The notes under the pieces: model-generated
Database searches by the model: none
The model's input: the letters and a program-made list of their open reading frames with translations, nothing else
Told to the model about the DNA's origin: nothing
Shown: one piece after another, positions 1-7,882 of the stretch
Layout of the letters: each line of letters starts with the position of its first letter
How positions within the stretch are numbered: the stretch's first letter is position 1
Translations under genes and position numbers: made by a program
Assembly: GCF_000151665.1 (NCBI RefSeq)
Contig: NW_013171849.1
Span: 62,001-126,000 of the forward strand
From: Blastocystis hominis
Taxonomy: Eukaryota; Sar; Bigyra; Opalinata; Blastocystidae
Direction: 5' to 3'
DNA: 64,000 bases

Positions 1-934
1 ACCATCGTGTGTGCATGCCCATCTGGATATCACGAAGTACCTCGGATAGATTACTCGGTGGTGGTATCTTCATTTTGCGCCATAAATCCTCGCGTCCAAG
101 GATATCGTAGTACAAGAAGATTCGAGTGGCATTATCGATGATCTTGTTGCTCAATCGAGAGAATCCTTGAAATGCAATGAAACAACTCGTCTTCCGGTGT
201 CGACTCATGCAAGCCATGGTGTCCATGAAGTTCACCACCCAATGATCGTTCGGTTTCGTGTACAGGTCGTCGAAGATGTAGATCGAGGGGTATGTGGTGT
301 CATTGTAGATCGCCACACTTGATCCATCGTCATTCAATTGTTTGTACGCGACGTCCTCACTGTCCGTGAATTCTGGACGCACCTCACTATCGGTGTTGAT
401 CCATTGTGTCTTGATGCCTGCTTTGTTGGCGACATGTTTGAGCACTTGTGGACACTTGTTTTCATAGCTCACCTTTCCCATGAAGAAGCAGATCTTGTCG
501 AATGAGTGAGGTATCTCGTAGCACAACTGGTTGATGAGGAACGACTTACCCGACTTGGAAGGAGCAATGATGAGCGTGAATTGATTGAGGAATGTGTCCT
601 GACAATCGAGTTCCCAGTCGAACTTCATAATGCCCATGCTCTCCTTGTTTTGTCGAAGGTCTTGCAATTGCTCGTCAATGGTTTGCTCTGGCTGGATATA
701 GTCGGCTAATTCTTTCAGTATTTTGGCATATTGCTTGCTCTTTTCTTCATCGGTTTCATTCTCCATCCGTTGTTTGATGGTATCCTGCATTACTTCGGCT
801 TGATTGAGCGTATTTTCTGTTCTTCTCGTCAATCGTTTGTTGTTATACGGACATCGATGGTTAAATCGTCTTATTCGGTTCTTGATCGAGAGTAGTGTAG
901 TGTCTATGTTGGGAATGTACGGACTATCTTCCAT
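1..934 (-). CDS. FtsK/HerA-A32-type genome-packaging ATPase, C-terminus cut by window edge
   Basis: Reading the minus strand from ATG at 934 gives at least 311 codons open to the window edge. Residues 125-131 read PSKSGKS, a Walker A P-loop, and residues 218-223 read IYIFDD, a Walker B box. The first 120 residues are charged and probably helical. In Polintons this ATPase pumps DNA into the capsid (family knowledge). It is the third gene of a minus-strand run: candidate capsid protein, 193-residue protein, ATPase. The start follows CCCTAATAA, matching the TAAATG context of neighbouring genes. The A32-type assignment rests on the two motifs and the context; I could not compare it with other NTPases. 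Confidence 0.82.
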   Translation of the reverse strand, partial: MEDSPYIPNIDTTLLSIKNRIRRFNHRCPYNNKRLTRRTENTLNQAEVMQDTIKQRMENETDEEKSKQYAKILKELADYIQPEQTIDEQLQDLRQNKESMGIMKFDWELDCQDTFLNQFTLIIAPSKSGKSFLINQLCYEIPHSFDKICFFMGKVSYENKCPQVLKHVANKAGIKTQWINTDSEVRPEFTDSEDVAYKQLNDDGSSVAIYNDTTYPSIYIFDDLYTKPNDHWVVNFMDTMACMSRHRKTSCFIAFQGFSRLSNKIIDNATRIFLYYDILGREDLWRKMKIPPPSNLSEVLRDIQMGMHTRW

Positions 935-954
935 TTATTAGGGAGGAACTTCGT

Positions 955-992
955 GGGAAGCCTTCGGCTTCCCGGGGCAACGCAGTTGCCCC
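955..992. repeat. Tandem double-hairpin element 1
   Basis: Two back-to-back palindromes. 955-973 is GGGAAGC-CTTCG-GCTTCCC and 974-992 is GGGGCAAC-GCA-GTTGCCCC. It lies in the gap between the ATPase start and the end of the 193-residue gene. Confidence 0.9.
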
Positions 993-1059
993 TATTTACT
1001 TTGGTTATCACGACATCCGCGACGCCCAAAGTGAAAAAGGAATCTATCACACATACCTC

Positions 1060-1641
1060 TTACAAGAAATCGCAATCGAAGACACTATTCATACTCTTGA
1101 TCTTGATTTGAGTTGCCGTGAGTGATATGTACGAAAACAGACGGGGGGAGGCTTTGCCTTCCCCCGGGGCAACTTCGTTGCCCCTCGTATCACCATTTTT
1201 ACCCTCAAATTCATTGCTCGTACCAGTTACTACGATATCGATCGTTGCGTCCTTGTATTCACGAAGATCAGTACAGGGCACATTTCGTAGATCGATCTTG
1301 ATCGGTTTCTTGTCGTTATTCACGATCTTCGTGTTCGGACTCAATTTCACTTTGAACTGGATCTCACCTTCGTATTCACTGTACGATCGACTATCTCTCT
1401 TCGTCTCATCAAGAATTCTTTTGAACTCTTCCGATTGCTCCTTGGGCAGTGTGATGGAGAAAGTGTTGAACAGTTTCTTCTTGTCTGTTTCGAACTTCGA
1501 GTTGTCACCCACGAAAACAATGGTAGCATCGGTGATCTTGCAAACATACTTAGCCGATTCGCCTTCTTTCTTGAATCCAGTGGAAGTGAGAGAAATGTTA
1601 GAAGTGTTGGAAAGATCGAAAACCTGAATCTTGTTGCTCAT
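1060..1641 (-). CDS. Uncharacterised element protein, 193 residues
   Basis: The ORF runs from ATG at 1641, after an A+T-rich TATTTATA-like leader, to a stop at 1060. I do not recognise a family. The protein is soluble-looking, rich in Lys, Asp, Ser and Thr, with alternating beta-strand-like stretches and no membrane segment. Residues near 150-165 (TRGNEVAPGEGKASPR) are encoded by an inserted double-hairpin repeat (1144-1184), so this stretch is probably a surface loop. Its place between the candidate capsid gene and the ATPase suggests a structural or packaging accessory role; that is inference from order only. Confidence 0.7.
   Translation of the reverse strand: MSNKIQVFDLSNTSNISLTSTGFKKEGESAKYVCKITDATIVFVGDNSKFETDKKKLFNTFSITLPKEQSEEFKRILDETKRDSRSYSEYEGEIQFKVKLSPNTKIVNNDKKPIKIDLRNVPCTDLREYKDATIDIVVTGTSNEFEGKNGDTRGNEVAPGEGKASPRLFSYISLTATQIKIKSMNSVFDCDFL
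1144..1184. repeat. Tandem double-hairpin element 2, in frame inside the 193-residue gene
   Basis: An imperfect GGGGAGGC-TTT-GCCTTCCCC hairpin is followed by perfect GGGGCAAC-TTC-GTTGCCCC at 1166-1184. It is translated in frame on the minus strand. Confidence 0.85.
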
Positions 1642-1687
1642 ATCTATTTATATTTATTTATTGAAATCTTTAAGTGATATTAGTTAT

Positions 1688-1728
1688 GGAGGCATCGCAG
1701 ATGCCTCCCGAGGCGACGAAGTCGCCTC
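1688..1728. repeat. Tandem double-hairpin element 3
   Basis: 1688-1708 is GGAGGCAT-CGCAG-ATGCCTCC and 1710-1728 is GAGGCGAC-GAA-GTCGCCTC. It lies in the intergenic gap between the 193-residue gene start and the candidate capsid gene stop. Confidence 0.88.
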
Positions 1729-1757
1729 AAAGTTAGCCTTACAAACCTGCGGCTCCC

Positions 1758-3047
1758 CTACGCTCCCACAGTGTTGGCACGGATCATGATGAGGTGCATC
1801 TGGATCGTCGCTGCAACATCCTCTTCCAACTCGATTTCGAACTGGATCTGATTCGATGCTCGCATCGGGAACCACTCGGCCAACGGGAAGGCGAAGATTC
1901 GGAACTGATTCAACCACGTCTTGTACGTCAACAGCGTGTCGTACTCGTCGGAACGACTATTGCAAAGATAGTCCATCCATTCGAAGAAAGTGTGATCAAT
2001 GCCGTCGGGTGTGTTCGTGTTGTCCACATTGATGATACGCTTCTGTTCACCAGCGATGTTCAAGGAGATCCGCTTGAATCGCACATCAAGGAGTTCCGAG
2101 AAATCACCATCGTCGTCCGTGAACATCATGAACATCATCTTGACGGGGAAGTTAACCAACACACGATCATCGATGAATCCCTGTCCACTTGGAATACGGA
2201 ACGTCTTGGTCATGATCTGGTTCTTCACCAACTGAGTGTCTTCAGGATCGAAGGTCGAATCATCACTCGTCTTGTAACTGTGATACCAAAGCGTGCATGT
2301 ATCGAAGTACACACCGGTGAAAGCCGTGGCTGATGGATCAGCGTCCGGACTTGTAGCGGTATTGATTTTGCCAGCATCGATGTAGAAGTATGCATCGTCG
2401 TTCGTGGGATAGATCTGAGCATCCATCTGCGTGAGATTGATGAATCGTTCCTGAGAACAACCTTCGAAGATGTCTGCAAAGTTCACATTGATCGTCGTGT
2501 ACGCCGTGGTCGAATTGTTGGGCTGTACGAACTTGAGCATGTTGTAGAACAACTTCCCACCATAAGGTCGACCCAGGATGGCCGCAGCTCTCTCGGTTTC
2601 ATCGTCAGTATCGTAGTCCAATGCATCGTAGTAGATGTAGGACAGTTCCTTCAATCCTTCATTCACCACATTGTTGTGCTTGTTGTCCGTGAGCGCATTC
2701 AAGAGTGACCGGATCTGGCCGATGTTTTCATTGTCTGCACTCAGAGGCAAGGACGCCAAGTTCTCACCATTCCAATAGGTGTACGTGACCTTCGTGTTGT
2801 TCACGATGCCCGACATGTTCTTCTTCACTGGAACATAGAATACCTTGGGTGAACCTGTTGCGTTATTTGCCAACCCGGTGATCTTGAGCTTGAACGTCAT
2901 TCGAGACTTGTACAGATTGAAGTACACGTCATCACCGGATGGAGCGATCGTCCAATTGATCACATCGGTCGACTTGATGTTATTGGACTGATTGCTGAAC
3001 ACAATCTGCGATTCGTAGTTATGCACAGGAGGAATTGTAGTTGCCAT
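1758..3047 (-). CDS. Candidate major capsid protein (double jelly-roll type)
   Basis: 429 residues, start ATG at 3047 inside an inverted repeat shared with the divergent gene. The protein is beta-rich with Asn, Thr and Asp-rich loops and no membrane segment. The last 35 residues (around QIQFEIELEEDVAATIQMHL) alternate hydrophobic and polar residues as in the final strands of jelly-roll capsid proteins. Length is somewhat short of typical Polinton capsid proteins. Gene order (capsid, small protein, ATPase) fits a morphogenesis module. No motif proves the assignment, so a penton or another structural protein remains possible. A structure prediction would settle it. Confidence 0.55.
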   Translation of the reverse strand: MATTIPPVHNYESQIVFSNQSNNIKSTDVINWTIAPSGDDVYFNLYKSRMTFKLKITGLANNATGSPKVFYVPVKKNMSGIVNNTKVTYTYWNGENLASLPLSADNENIGQIRSLLNALTDNKHNNVVNEGLKELSYIYYDALDYDTDDETERAAAILGRPYGGKLFYNMLKFVQPNNSTTAYTTINVNFADIFEGCSQERFINLTQMDAQIYPTNDDAYFYIDAGKINTATSPDADPSATAFTGVYFDTCTLWYHSYKTSDDSTFDPEDTQLVKNQIMTKTFRIPSGQGFIDDRVLVNFPVKMMFMMFTDDDGDFSELLDVRFKRISLNIAGEQKRIINVDNTNTPDGIDHTFFEWMDYLCNSRSDEYDTLLTYKTWLNQFRIFAFPLAEWFPMRASNQIQFEIELEEDVAATIQMHLIMIRANTVGA

Positions 3048-3148
3048 TTACTATAGGGCGAGAATTTTAATTCTCGCCCGGGGAATCGTAGATTCCCCAA
3101 TTACTACGAGGAAAAAACTGTTTTCTCTCCTCCATAGTAAATGGCAAC
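3040..3148. promoter_or_regulatory. Divergent promoter region with inverted start sites and hairpin element 4
   Basis: GTTGCCATTTACTAT (3040-3054) and its exact reverse complement ATAGTAAATGGCAAC (3134-3148) face each other. Each contains the start codon of one divergent gene, and both proteins begin Met-Ala-Thr. Between them lie hairpins 3056-3079 (GGGCGAGAAT arms) and 3080-3098 (GGGGAATC-GTA-GATTCCCC). This is the only gap between the candidate capsid gene and the 252-residue gene, so it probably drives both. Confidence 0.65.
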
Positions 3149-3899
3149 ACCAACACAACCTGAGAAACTTGTATATCTCCAGAACGGAGTATTCAAACGC
3201 AAGGAGATGACCGAGGGTATCCAGTACTACTCGGACAACTCTTTCGACACGTTCGCATTTCCGTCGACCAATGGCAACTATGTACTCACCAAGACTGACG
3301 ATGTGTACACATGGTCGGTCGCAGGTGAAGATTTCACTTCCTTGGATAACTCGTATTTCAAGGACAGCGATGGACAATCGATTACCATTCCAACCAATGG
3401 AGCTATTCCCTTCTTCAAGAATAACTCGGCGTTCGGAGCGATCAATCTGCCAGAAAGTAGTTCTTTCATTCTCACGACTGAGCCGGATAGTGGACCTTCA
3501 TTGGAAGCATTGACGAAGCCCGTGATTTTCGAGGCTCTCGAACTTACGAGCACGTCGGACTGGTATGCGATACCGAACTGGAATTCGACCAAGAGTGATT
3601 CGAAGGATCTATTCTTACCAAGTAAGCCGGGAACGTTCTTCCTTTCAGCCGATTCGAGCAATAACTACCAGTTCAACAAGGTCACATCAAGAAGTCTTTT
3701 CCATGAAGCTCTAGGAATCGGATCTGATGGGCAGAGAATCGTCACCTACTGGAACGATGCTGCCTATGGTCTATCATTGCCAACCACGGCAGGCTATGCG
3801 ACATTCAAGGTCGAGAGTAGCAATGAGAGTCCAATTCTTACTAATCTCACGCCTGAGATCGTCTACAAAGACATCCTCGGGTGTACTAGCAATGAATAA
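3141..3899 (+). CDS. Fibre-like repeat protein, 252 residues
   Basis: Beta-rich protein with no membrane segment. A motif of the form hydrophobic-x-hydrophobic-P-x(2-3)-G-x-(Y/F) recurs about every 40-60 residues, for example FAFPSTNGNYVL, LFLPSKPGTFFL and LSLPTTAGYATF. The same motif appears in the next gene and in the 198-residue gene at 6162-6758. Repeated short beta motifs are common in receptor-binding or fibre proteins, so a capsid appendage is a reasonable guess (inference). The stop codon overlaps the start of the downstream gene by 8 bases, suggesting joint expression. Confidence 0.65.
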   Translation: MATPTQPEKLVYLQNGVFKRKEMTEGIQYYSDNSFDTFAFPSTNGNYVLTKTDDVYTWSVAGEDFTSLDNSYFKDSDGQSITIPTNGAIPFFKNNSAFGAINLPESSSFILTTEPDSGPSLEALTKPVIFEALELTSTSDWYAIPNWNSTKSDSKDLFLPSKPGTFFLSADSSNNYQFNKVTSRSLFHEALGIGSDGQRIVTYWNDAAYGLSLPTTAGYATFKVESSNESPILTNLTPEIVYKDILGCTSNE

Positions 3900-4410
3900 G
3901 TGTCTCGTGTACAACAATGGGACCAACGTGTCCAAGCTAACAATCCCATCCACTGCTGGCAAGTACGTCATGGAAGTCAAAGAAAACGGCACAGTCTCGT
4001 TATCACCCACATCGGCTAAATTGAGCAAGACATTCGAGTACACCTCCTGGACAAGTGGACACCAGGTTGTTAGCGAGGCACTCACGTCGGAAGGTTCGGA
4101 CCTTTCTGCACCGATCAAATTGGAACCCAATAAGACGTACATGATCACCATCGATGCCGTACTTCATTGTGACAACTATGAACAGGCACTTGTAGGATTC
4201 ACGAGCGTGCCAACTCTCGTAATGGGTGTCGAGACAGCTACAATCATTAAAGCAAGCTTGAATAATCCAGTGCCAACAACGACATTGAGTAGCACGAACA
4301 TATTCACATCAGTACGCCCTGTAGATATGAAAATTCAAGTCATACGTTCTGGAGACACCACGATCGAACATTACTTCACTCGACTGAAGGTAAGCATCAT
4401 GGAAGTGTAA
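3892..4410 (+). CDS. Fibre-like protein, 172 residues, coupled to the upstream gene
   Basis: I choose ATG at 3892, which overlaps the upstream stop (ATGAATAA). An earlier in-frame start at 3727 would lie wholly within the upstream gene and is unlikely. The N-terminus (SKLTIPSTAGKYVM) carries the same P-x-x-x-G-x-Y motif as the preceding protein; the rest resembles a small beta-sandwich. No family is recognised. With the upstream gene it probably forms an expression unit for appendage proteins (inference). Confidence 0.62.
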   Translation: MNKCLVYNNGTNVSKLTIPSTAGKYVMEVKENGTVSLSPTSAKLSKTFEYTSWTSGHQVVSEALTSEGSDLSAPIKLEPNKTYMITIDAVLHCDNYEQALVGFTSVPTLVMGVETATIIKASLNNPVPTTTLSSTNIFTSVRPVDMKIQVIRSGDTTIEHYFTRLKVSIMEV

Positions 4411-4491
4411 GGGCAGCGAAGCTGCCCGGGGGCGTTTTACGCCCCCCTCGTAGGGGGAGGAGACAAAGTGAAAAAGGAAGCCGTGGCTTCC
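4411..4491. repeat. Hairpin element cluster 5
   Basis: 4411-4427 is GGGCAGC-GAA-GCTGCCC, 4428-4446 is GGGGGCGT-TTT-ACGCCCCC, and a third hairpin lies at 4476-4491 (GGAAGCC-GT-GGCTTCC). It starts directly after the stop codon of the 172-residue gene and sits between convergent genes, so it could act as a bidirectional terminator. Confidence 0.85.
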
Positions 4492-4498
4492 CCGTTTT

Positions 4499-4984
4499 TT
4501 ACTTTGTATGACTTGGTAACCGTACATGAAACTTGTTAGCCTTGTTAGCCTTGGCAACCTCCATGTTCCACTTGGTCAACTCGTTCTGGTCATAGGCAAC
4601 ACCATCGATATCAATGATAATTATATCACCACCTAATGTCATCACACGATGACCTTCGATATCATAGATATTCTCATTGAAAGCACGGAGTTCAGCAATG
4701 TTTCGGGGAAGGTTCGCTTCCCCGGCGGGACTTTGTGGGAAGCCTTCGGCTTCCCGGGGCGACTTTGTCGCCCCACTTTGTCCCCCATACTTCACTATGT
4801 ATTTATCATCATTACATGATTTCACAAGAAGATGTTGAAGATCAGGTGAATTTATCAACATATATGGAGGATTATACTCATTATGATAATTTGTACCTTT
4901 TGGGTCCTCAACAAATGAATTAATCATATCATGCACATATTTACGTGTGATATCAAGACGTTCATCATTCATCCAACAGTTCAT
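4499..4984 (-). CDS. Uncharacterised element protein, 161 residues
   Basis: The ORF starts at ATG 4984. No family is recognised. The N-terminal half is polar; the C-terminal half contains a strongly hydrophobic strand (GGDIIIIDIDGVAYD). Residues about 70-95 are encoded by a cluster of hairpin repeats (4706-4774), giving a Gly/Pro/Ser-rich linker between the halves. It is convergent with the fibre-like pair. Confidence 0.6.
   Translation of the reverse strand: MNCWMNDERLDITRKYVHDMINSFVEDPKGTNYHNEYNPPYMLINSPDLQHLLVKSCNDDKYIVKYGGQSGATKSPREAEGFPQSPAGEANLPRNIAELRAFNENIYDIEGHRVMTLGGDIIIIDIDGVAYDQNELTKWNMEVAKANKANKFHVRLPSHTK
4706..4774. repeat. Triple hairpin element 6, in frame inside the 161-residue gene
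   Basis: 4706-4724 is GGGGAAG-GTTCG-CTTCCCC; a GGGAGCC/GGCTTCCC hairpin with one bulged base lies near 4738-4755; 4756-4774 is GGGGCGAC-TTT-GTCGCCCC. All are translated in frame on the minus strand. Confidence 0.88.
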
Positions 4985-5227
4985 TTGTATTTCTATTTAT
5001 GTTTACATTATTTAAATCTATTTAGGCATCCCTCATTTCACTTTAATCTCTGTCGGACTGATCGATATGTCACTTCCACTGTCGTCATCGGATCCATTCT
5101 TCTCATTGTACACGCACAGGCAGTGACATCTGTCCATTGCATTTCGAGTCCACCACTAGCTTGTGGTTCTTCCTTCCACTCATCCATTTCCATGCACTTT
5201 TCAGCCATTGAATAAAGCGGTTCATTT

Positions 5228-6214
5228 ATGAATGAAATCAAGGAACTACGGAAACCAGCCAAGCGAAAAGGTGCAACTCGAGTGATCATCAGTTCATTCA
5301 AGAGAAACATATACTTCATCGATCTCATCGATTTCTCTTCCAAACAAGACAAATGGATTCAGGAAGTGTTGGGCAGACAAAAGTCCACAGGATTCCACAA
5401 GAATCGTGGATACAAGTATGTCCTTGTGTGCATTGATGGATATTCGAAATACCTGATGACTCGGCGACTGAAAAGCAAGAGTGCCACAGAAGTCACGCAT
5501 GCGATGAAGGACATCATTCAAACATACGGACCACCAAAGCATATTTGCTCTGATCGAGGTACCGAGTTCACCAATGCCATCTTTCGTACCAACATCTTGG
5601 ACAAGTATGACATCACCATGTATCACATGGATTCAGCGAATAAGGCAGTACTAGCCGAACGAGCAATTCGAGATATCAAGGAAGACATCATGGTTCCATT
5701 CAATCAATGGAAAGGTGTGTGGTTCGACTTGATCGATGGTGCCGTTCGTAGACACAATGCAAGGAAGAACAGAGACATCGGATATGCACCCACTGACATT
5801 TGGAACAACAACATCTTGTACACGGAGAAGACAGAACCATCCAACATGACAGCGAAGGACACAACACCTCAATTCGATGTGGGTGATTATGTTCGAGTGA
5901 CACGAAGACCTCGCGTTCTGGAAAAGCGATCATTGACTAGCAAATGGTCTCAGGACTTGTATCAAGTTGTTGACATTGACGATCGATTCATGCCATTGAT
6001 GTACGAAGTGAAGAATATGGAAAGCGGTAGCAAGCAGAAGTGCTATCATTGGGAACTCCTGGCGAGCAAATGCAAACCACAGCCAGCACCGCCTGTCACG
6101 CGATCCAAGAGTCGAAAGGAACCCAATGCATTGCGAGATGCAGCAAGGTCACATCGACCCATTACGAGGAGTCAGAAGAAACAACCTCGCCTAAATGTTC
6201 GAAAACGATCGTGA
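5228..6214 (+). CDS. Retrovirus-like (rve/DDE) integrase of Polinton type
   Basis: 328 residues. The integrase core shows an acidic residue in IDLIDF (D35), D109 in CSDRGTEF and E144 in LAERAIRDI, with D109 to E144 spaced as in the D-D(35)E family. A C-terminal SH3/chromo-like DNA-binding segment follows (FDVGDYVRVTRR, near residues 215-265), then a basic tail. There is no clear N-terminal HHCC zinc finger, so the start at 5228 may be downstream of the true one. The enzyme joins element ends to host DNA. Its last 53 bases overlap, tail to tail, the 3' end of the 198-residue gene. Confidence 0.92.
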   Translation: MNEIKELRKPAKRKGATRVIISSFKRNIYFIDLIDFSSKQDKWIQEVLGRQKSTGFHKNRGYKYVLVCIDGYSKYLMTRRLKSKSATEVTHAMKDIIQTYGPPKHICSDRGTEFTNAIFRTNILDKYDITMYHMDSANKAVLAERAIRDIKEDIMVPFNQWKGVWFDLIDGAVRRHNARKNRDIGYAPTDIWNNNILYTEKTEPSNMTAKDTTPQFDVGDYVRVTRRPRVLEKRSLTSKWSQDLYQVVDIDDRFMPLMYEVKNMESGSKQKCYHWELLASKCKPQPAPPVTRSKSRKEPNALRDAARSHRPITRSQKKQPRLNVRKRS

Positions 6215-6758
6215 TGCTCTTTACACCACCTAGAAGCATGAGAGGAAGATTCGAATACGTACGAAGGACAGGAGAATTGTAGGGGGAAGCAACGCTTCCC
6301 CCAATATTCACAACAGCATAACCAGTATGAGACACAAGACTATTCAATGTATCGATGTACGGTCTGTCTAGGATAGGCGTGTTGTCAAACGTGACTAGCA
6401 CTCGATAACCCTTTTCAACCACCGATTCGATTGACGTGCAATCGTTGAACATGTCTTCAGGAAGGTACGTTATGACAGTCGTGGTTATCAGGTACGATCC
6501 GGACGGCATAGGCGGCATACCATCACCACCCCATTCGCTATTGAATGATTCGGTAGCTTCTGGTGTGTACTCGAAGACAAATGCTTCATTCGCTTTCACG
6601 ATGTAGGAAGGAGTACTACCCCACGAGTATTGAGGAACGCCATCCACTGTCTCTCGAATTAGCACATGATGACCGTCCTTCTCTGGCATGTTGATGAGCA
6701 TGTTGTCGAGCTTCTTGAACGTGTAGTTGTTTCCATTGCTACTGAAAATGTACGACAT
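6162..6758 (-). CDS. Fibre-like protein, 198 residues
   Basis: ATG at 6758 follows AAAAGTAA. The N-terminus (LINMPEKDGHHVLI, then DGVPQYSW) matches the repeated motif of the 252-residue gene (FAFPSTNGNYVL, then DDVYTWSV), so the two are probably related. The middle is Pro/Gly-rich and the C-terminal half beta-rich. Residues GGSVASP come from an in-frame hairpin repeat at 6282-6302. The 3' end overlaps the integrase gene on the opposite strand. An appendage role is inferred from the shared motif. Confidence 0.62.
   Translation of the reverse strand: MSYIFSSNGNNYTFKKLDNMLINMPEKDGHHVLIRETVDGVPQYSWGSTPSYIVKANEAFVFEYTPEATESFNSEWGGDGMPPMPSGSYLITTTVITYLPEDMFNDCTSIESVVEKGYRVLVTFDNTPILDRPYIDTLNSLVSHTGYAVVNIGGSVASPYNSPVLRTYSNLPLMLLGGVKSITIVFEHLGEVVSSDSS
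6282..6302. repeat. Single hairpin element 7, in frame
   Basis: GGGGGAAGC-AAC-GCTTCCCCC, a 9-bp perfect stem with 3-nt loop. Only the first half of the usual pair is present. It lies just beyond the integrase gene, within the opposite-strand gene. Confidence 0.85.
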
Positions 6759-6766
6759 TTACTTTT

Positions 6767-7276
6767 TTATTTACTTTGTCTTTGATATGCACGAACGTAC
6801 ACACCCTTCAGACACGCACCATCATCGATGAACAGATCGGACAACTCGGGAGGCACTTCATCATCCACCACCTTGAAGACCACGCGTACATAGTAGTTGG
6901 AGAAGAAGTAAACAGCACGATTCTCAGTCATTACACCGATGATGTGAGGAGGCAGTGAGTTGCCCCTCCAAAACACGTTCAGAGGCACACCGAGCAGACC
7001 GTTGGATTTCAATTGAGGCAATAGATACTCCCATTCATCCTCGGTAAACAAAGGTGGACGAGTTTCATCCAACGTCATCTCCATGCAATCATAGTCGTGC
7101 AATATTAAACCACAGTTCACATTTGCTTGCGGAGTGCAAACACTGAAACCGAATAGACGCTCGGAATTGATCGGATACTTGGTGTGAATGATGATGTCGG
7201 CGAGTTCGATATTCTCGTCCTCACAAGTGCGTACCAGGGAAGACCATGTGTTGTTCTCTGTTTTCTTGTACTTCAT
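6767..7276 (-). CDS. Uncharacterised element protein, 169 residues
   Basis: The start ATG at 7276 follows CCCTA. The protein is mixed alpha/beta, acidic, with Tyr and Trp scattered and no membrane segment; no catalytic motif is recognised. It lies eight bases upstream of the 198-residue gene on the same strand and is likely co-transcribed with it. It could be a further structural protein. Confidence 0.6.
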   Translation of the reverse strand: MKYKKTENNTWSSLVRTCEDENIELADIIIHTKYPINSERLFGFSVCTPQANVNCGLILHDYDCMEMTLDETRPPLFTEDEWEYLLPQLKSNGLLGVPLNVFWRGNSLPPHIIGVMTENRAVYFFSNYYVRVVFKVVDDEVPPELSDLFIDDGACLKGVYVRAYQRQSK

Positions 7277-7328
7277 TTAGGGAAGCATCTAGGGTTAAAA
7301 GAGAAAATATAAATATATAAATATATAA

Positions 7329-7757
7329 ATGAATAGACCTACTCACACTTTGAATCCCAATACTGGCCGAGAAATCCAAATCAACGGAGTTCGCTTCTGG
7401 AACCTTCTCAAGCGTGGATACAAGTACGACGAGAAATTGAATCGCTTGTACGATACACCTTTACCACCAGATACGACGAAGTACGTTCCCAAGTCGAGAA
7501 TTCTTTCTCCCAGCAATCGCTCCATGATTATTGGTGGCACAGCATACTACGAGTTACTCCATGACAACTACAGACGCGTAAAAGGACAATGGGTGAAAAT
7601 GACCAAAGAAGAAGCCGAGGCATACGATAATGATCCAGACATTAGCATTGCATTCGCTGACCCCAATTCTAGTGATTCTGATTCATCGGAATCCGAGTTC
7701 TACGACATCGATGAGTTCGAGTACGATGCGGATGGTCATGCCATTTTCCCATTCTAG
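7329..7757 (+). CDS. Tandem NPxTGR-domain protein related to the polymerase N-terminus
   Basis: 142 residues; the start follows a TATAAATATATAAATG leader. The N-terminal domain begins LNPNTGREIQINGVRFWNLL and a second, weaker copy begins SPSNRSMIIGGTAYYELL. The polymerase gene downstream starts with the same arrangement (INPETGKQIKIGGPTWKRL, then SDPKGERRYLVVGSEAW). Such NP-x-T-(G)R-x-I modules are known from large DNA virus proteins, some with paired cysteines (2-cysteine adaptor type); cysteines are absent here. The C-terminus is highly acidic (Asp/Ser/Glu), ending FPF. Possible roles are binding partner of the polymerase or DNA mimic (inference). Confidence 0.68.
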   Translation: MNRPTHTLNPNTGREIQINGVRFWNLLKRGYKYDEKLNRLYDTPLPPDTTKYVPKSRILSPSNRSMIIGGTAYYELLHDNYRRVKGQWVKMTKEEAEAYDNDPDISIAFADPNSSDSDSSESEFYDIDEFEYDADGHAIFPF

Positions 7758-7768
7758 GGGACCAACAT

Positions 7769-7810
7769 GGGGAAGCGTAGCTTCCCCGGGAGACGACGAA
7801 GTCGTCTCCC
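7769..7810. repeat. Tandem double-hairpin element 8
   Basis: 7769-7787 is GGGGAAGC-GTA-GCTTCCCC and 7788-7810 is GGGAGACGAC-GAA-GTCGTCTCCC. It lies between the 142-residue gene and the polymerase gene. Confidence 0.9.
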
Positions 7811-7882
7811 CAACAGTCTCCTAACTTTTTCACTTTGGTCACACGTGTATCACCACTTAAAGATTTTGTGACCCTTATATAA

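Noticed and set aside
1118-1627. 169-residue ORF on the plus strand opposite the 193-residue gene
   Set aside because: Antisense shadow; the minus frame has the usual TAAATA/ATG leader and better composition.
3727-3891. N-terminal extension of the 172-residue fibre-like protein
   Set aside because: It would be read out of frame through the 252-residue gene; the overlapping ATGAATAA start is better.
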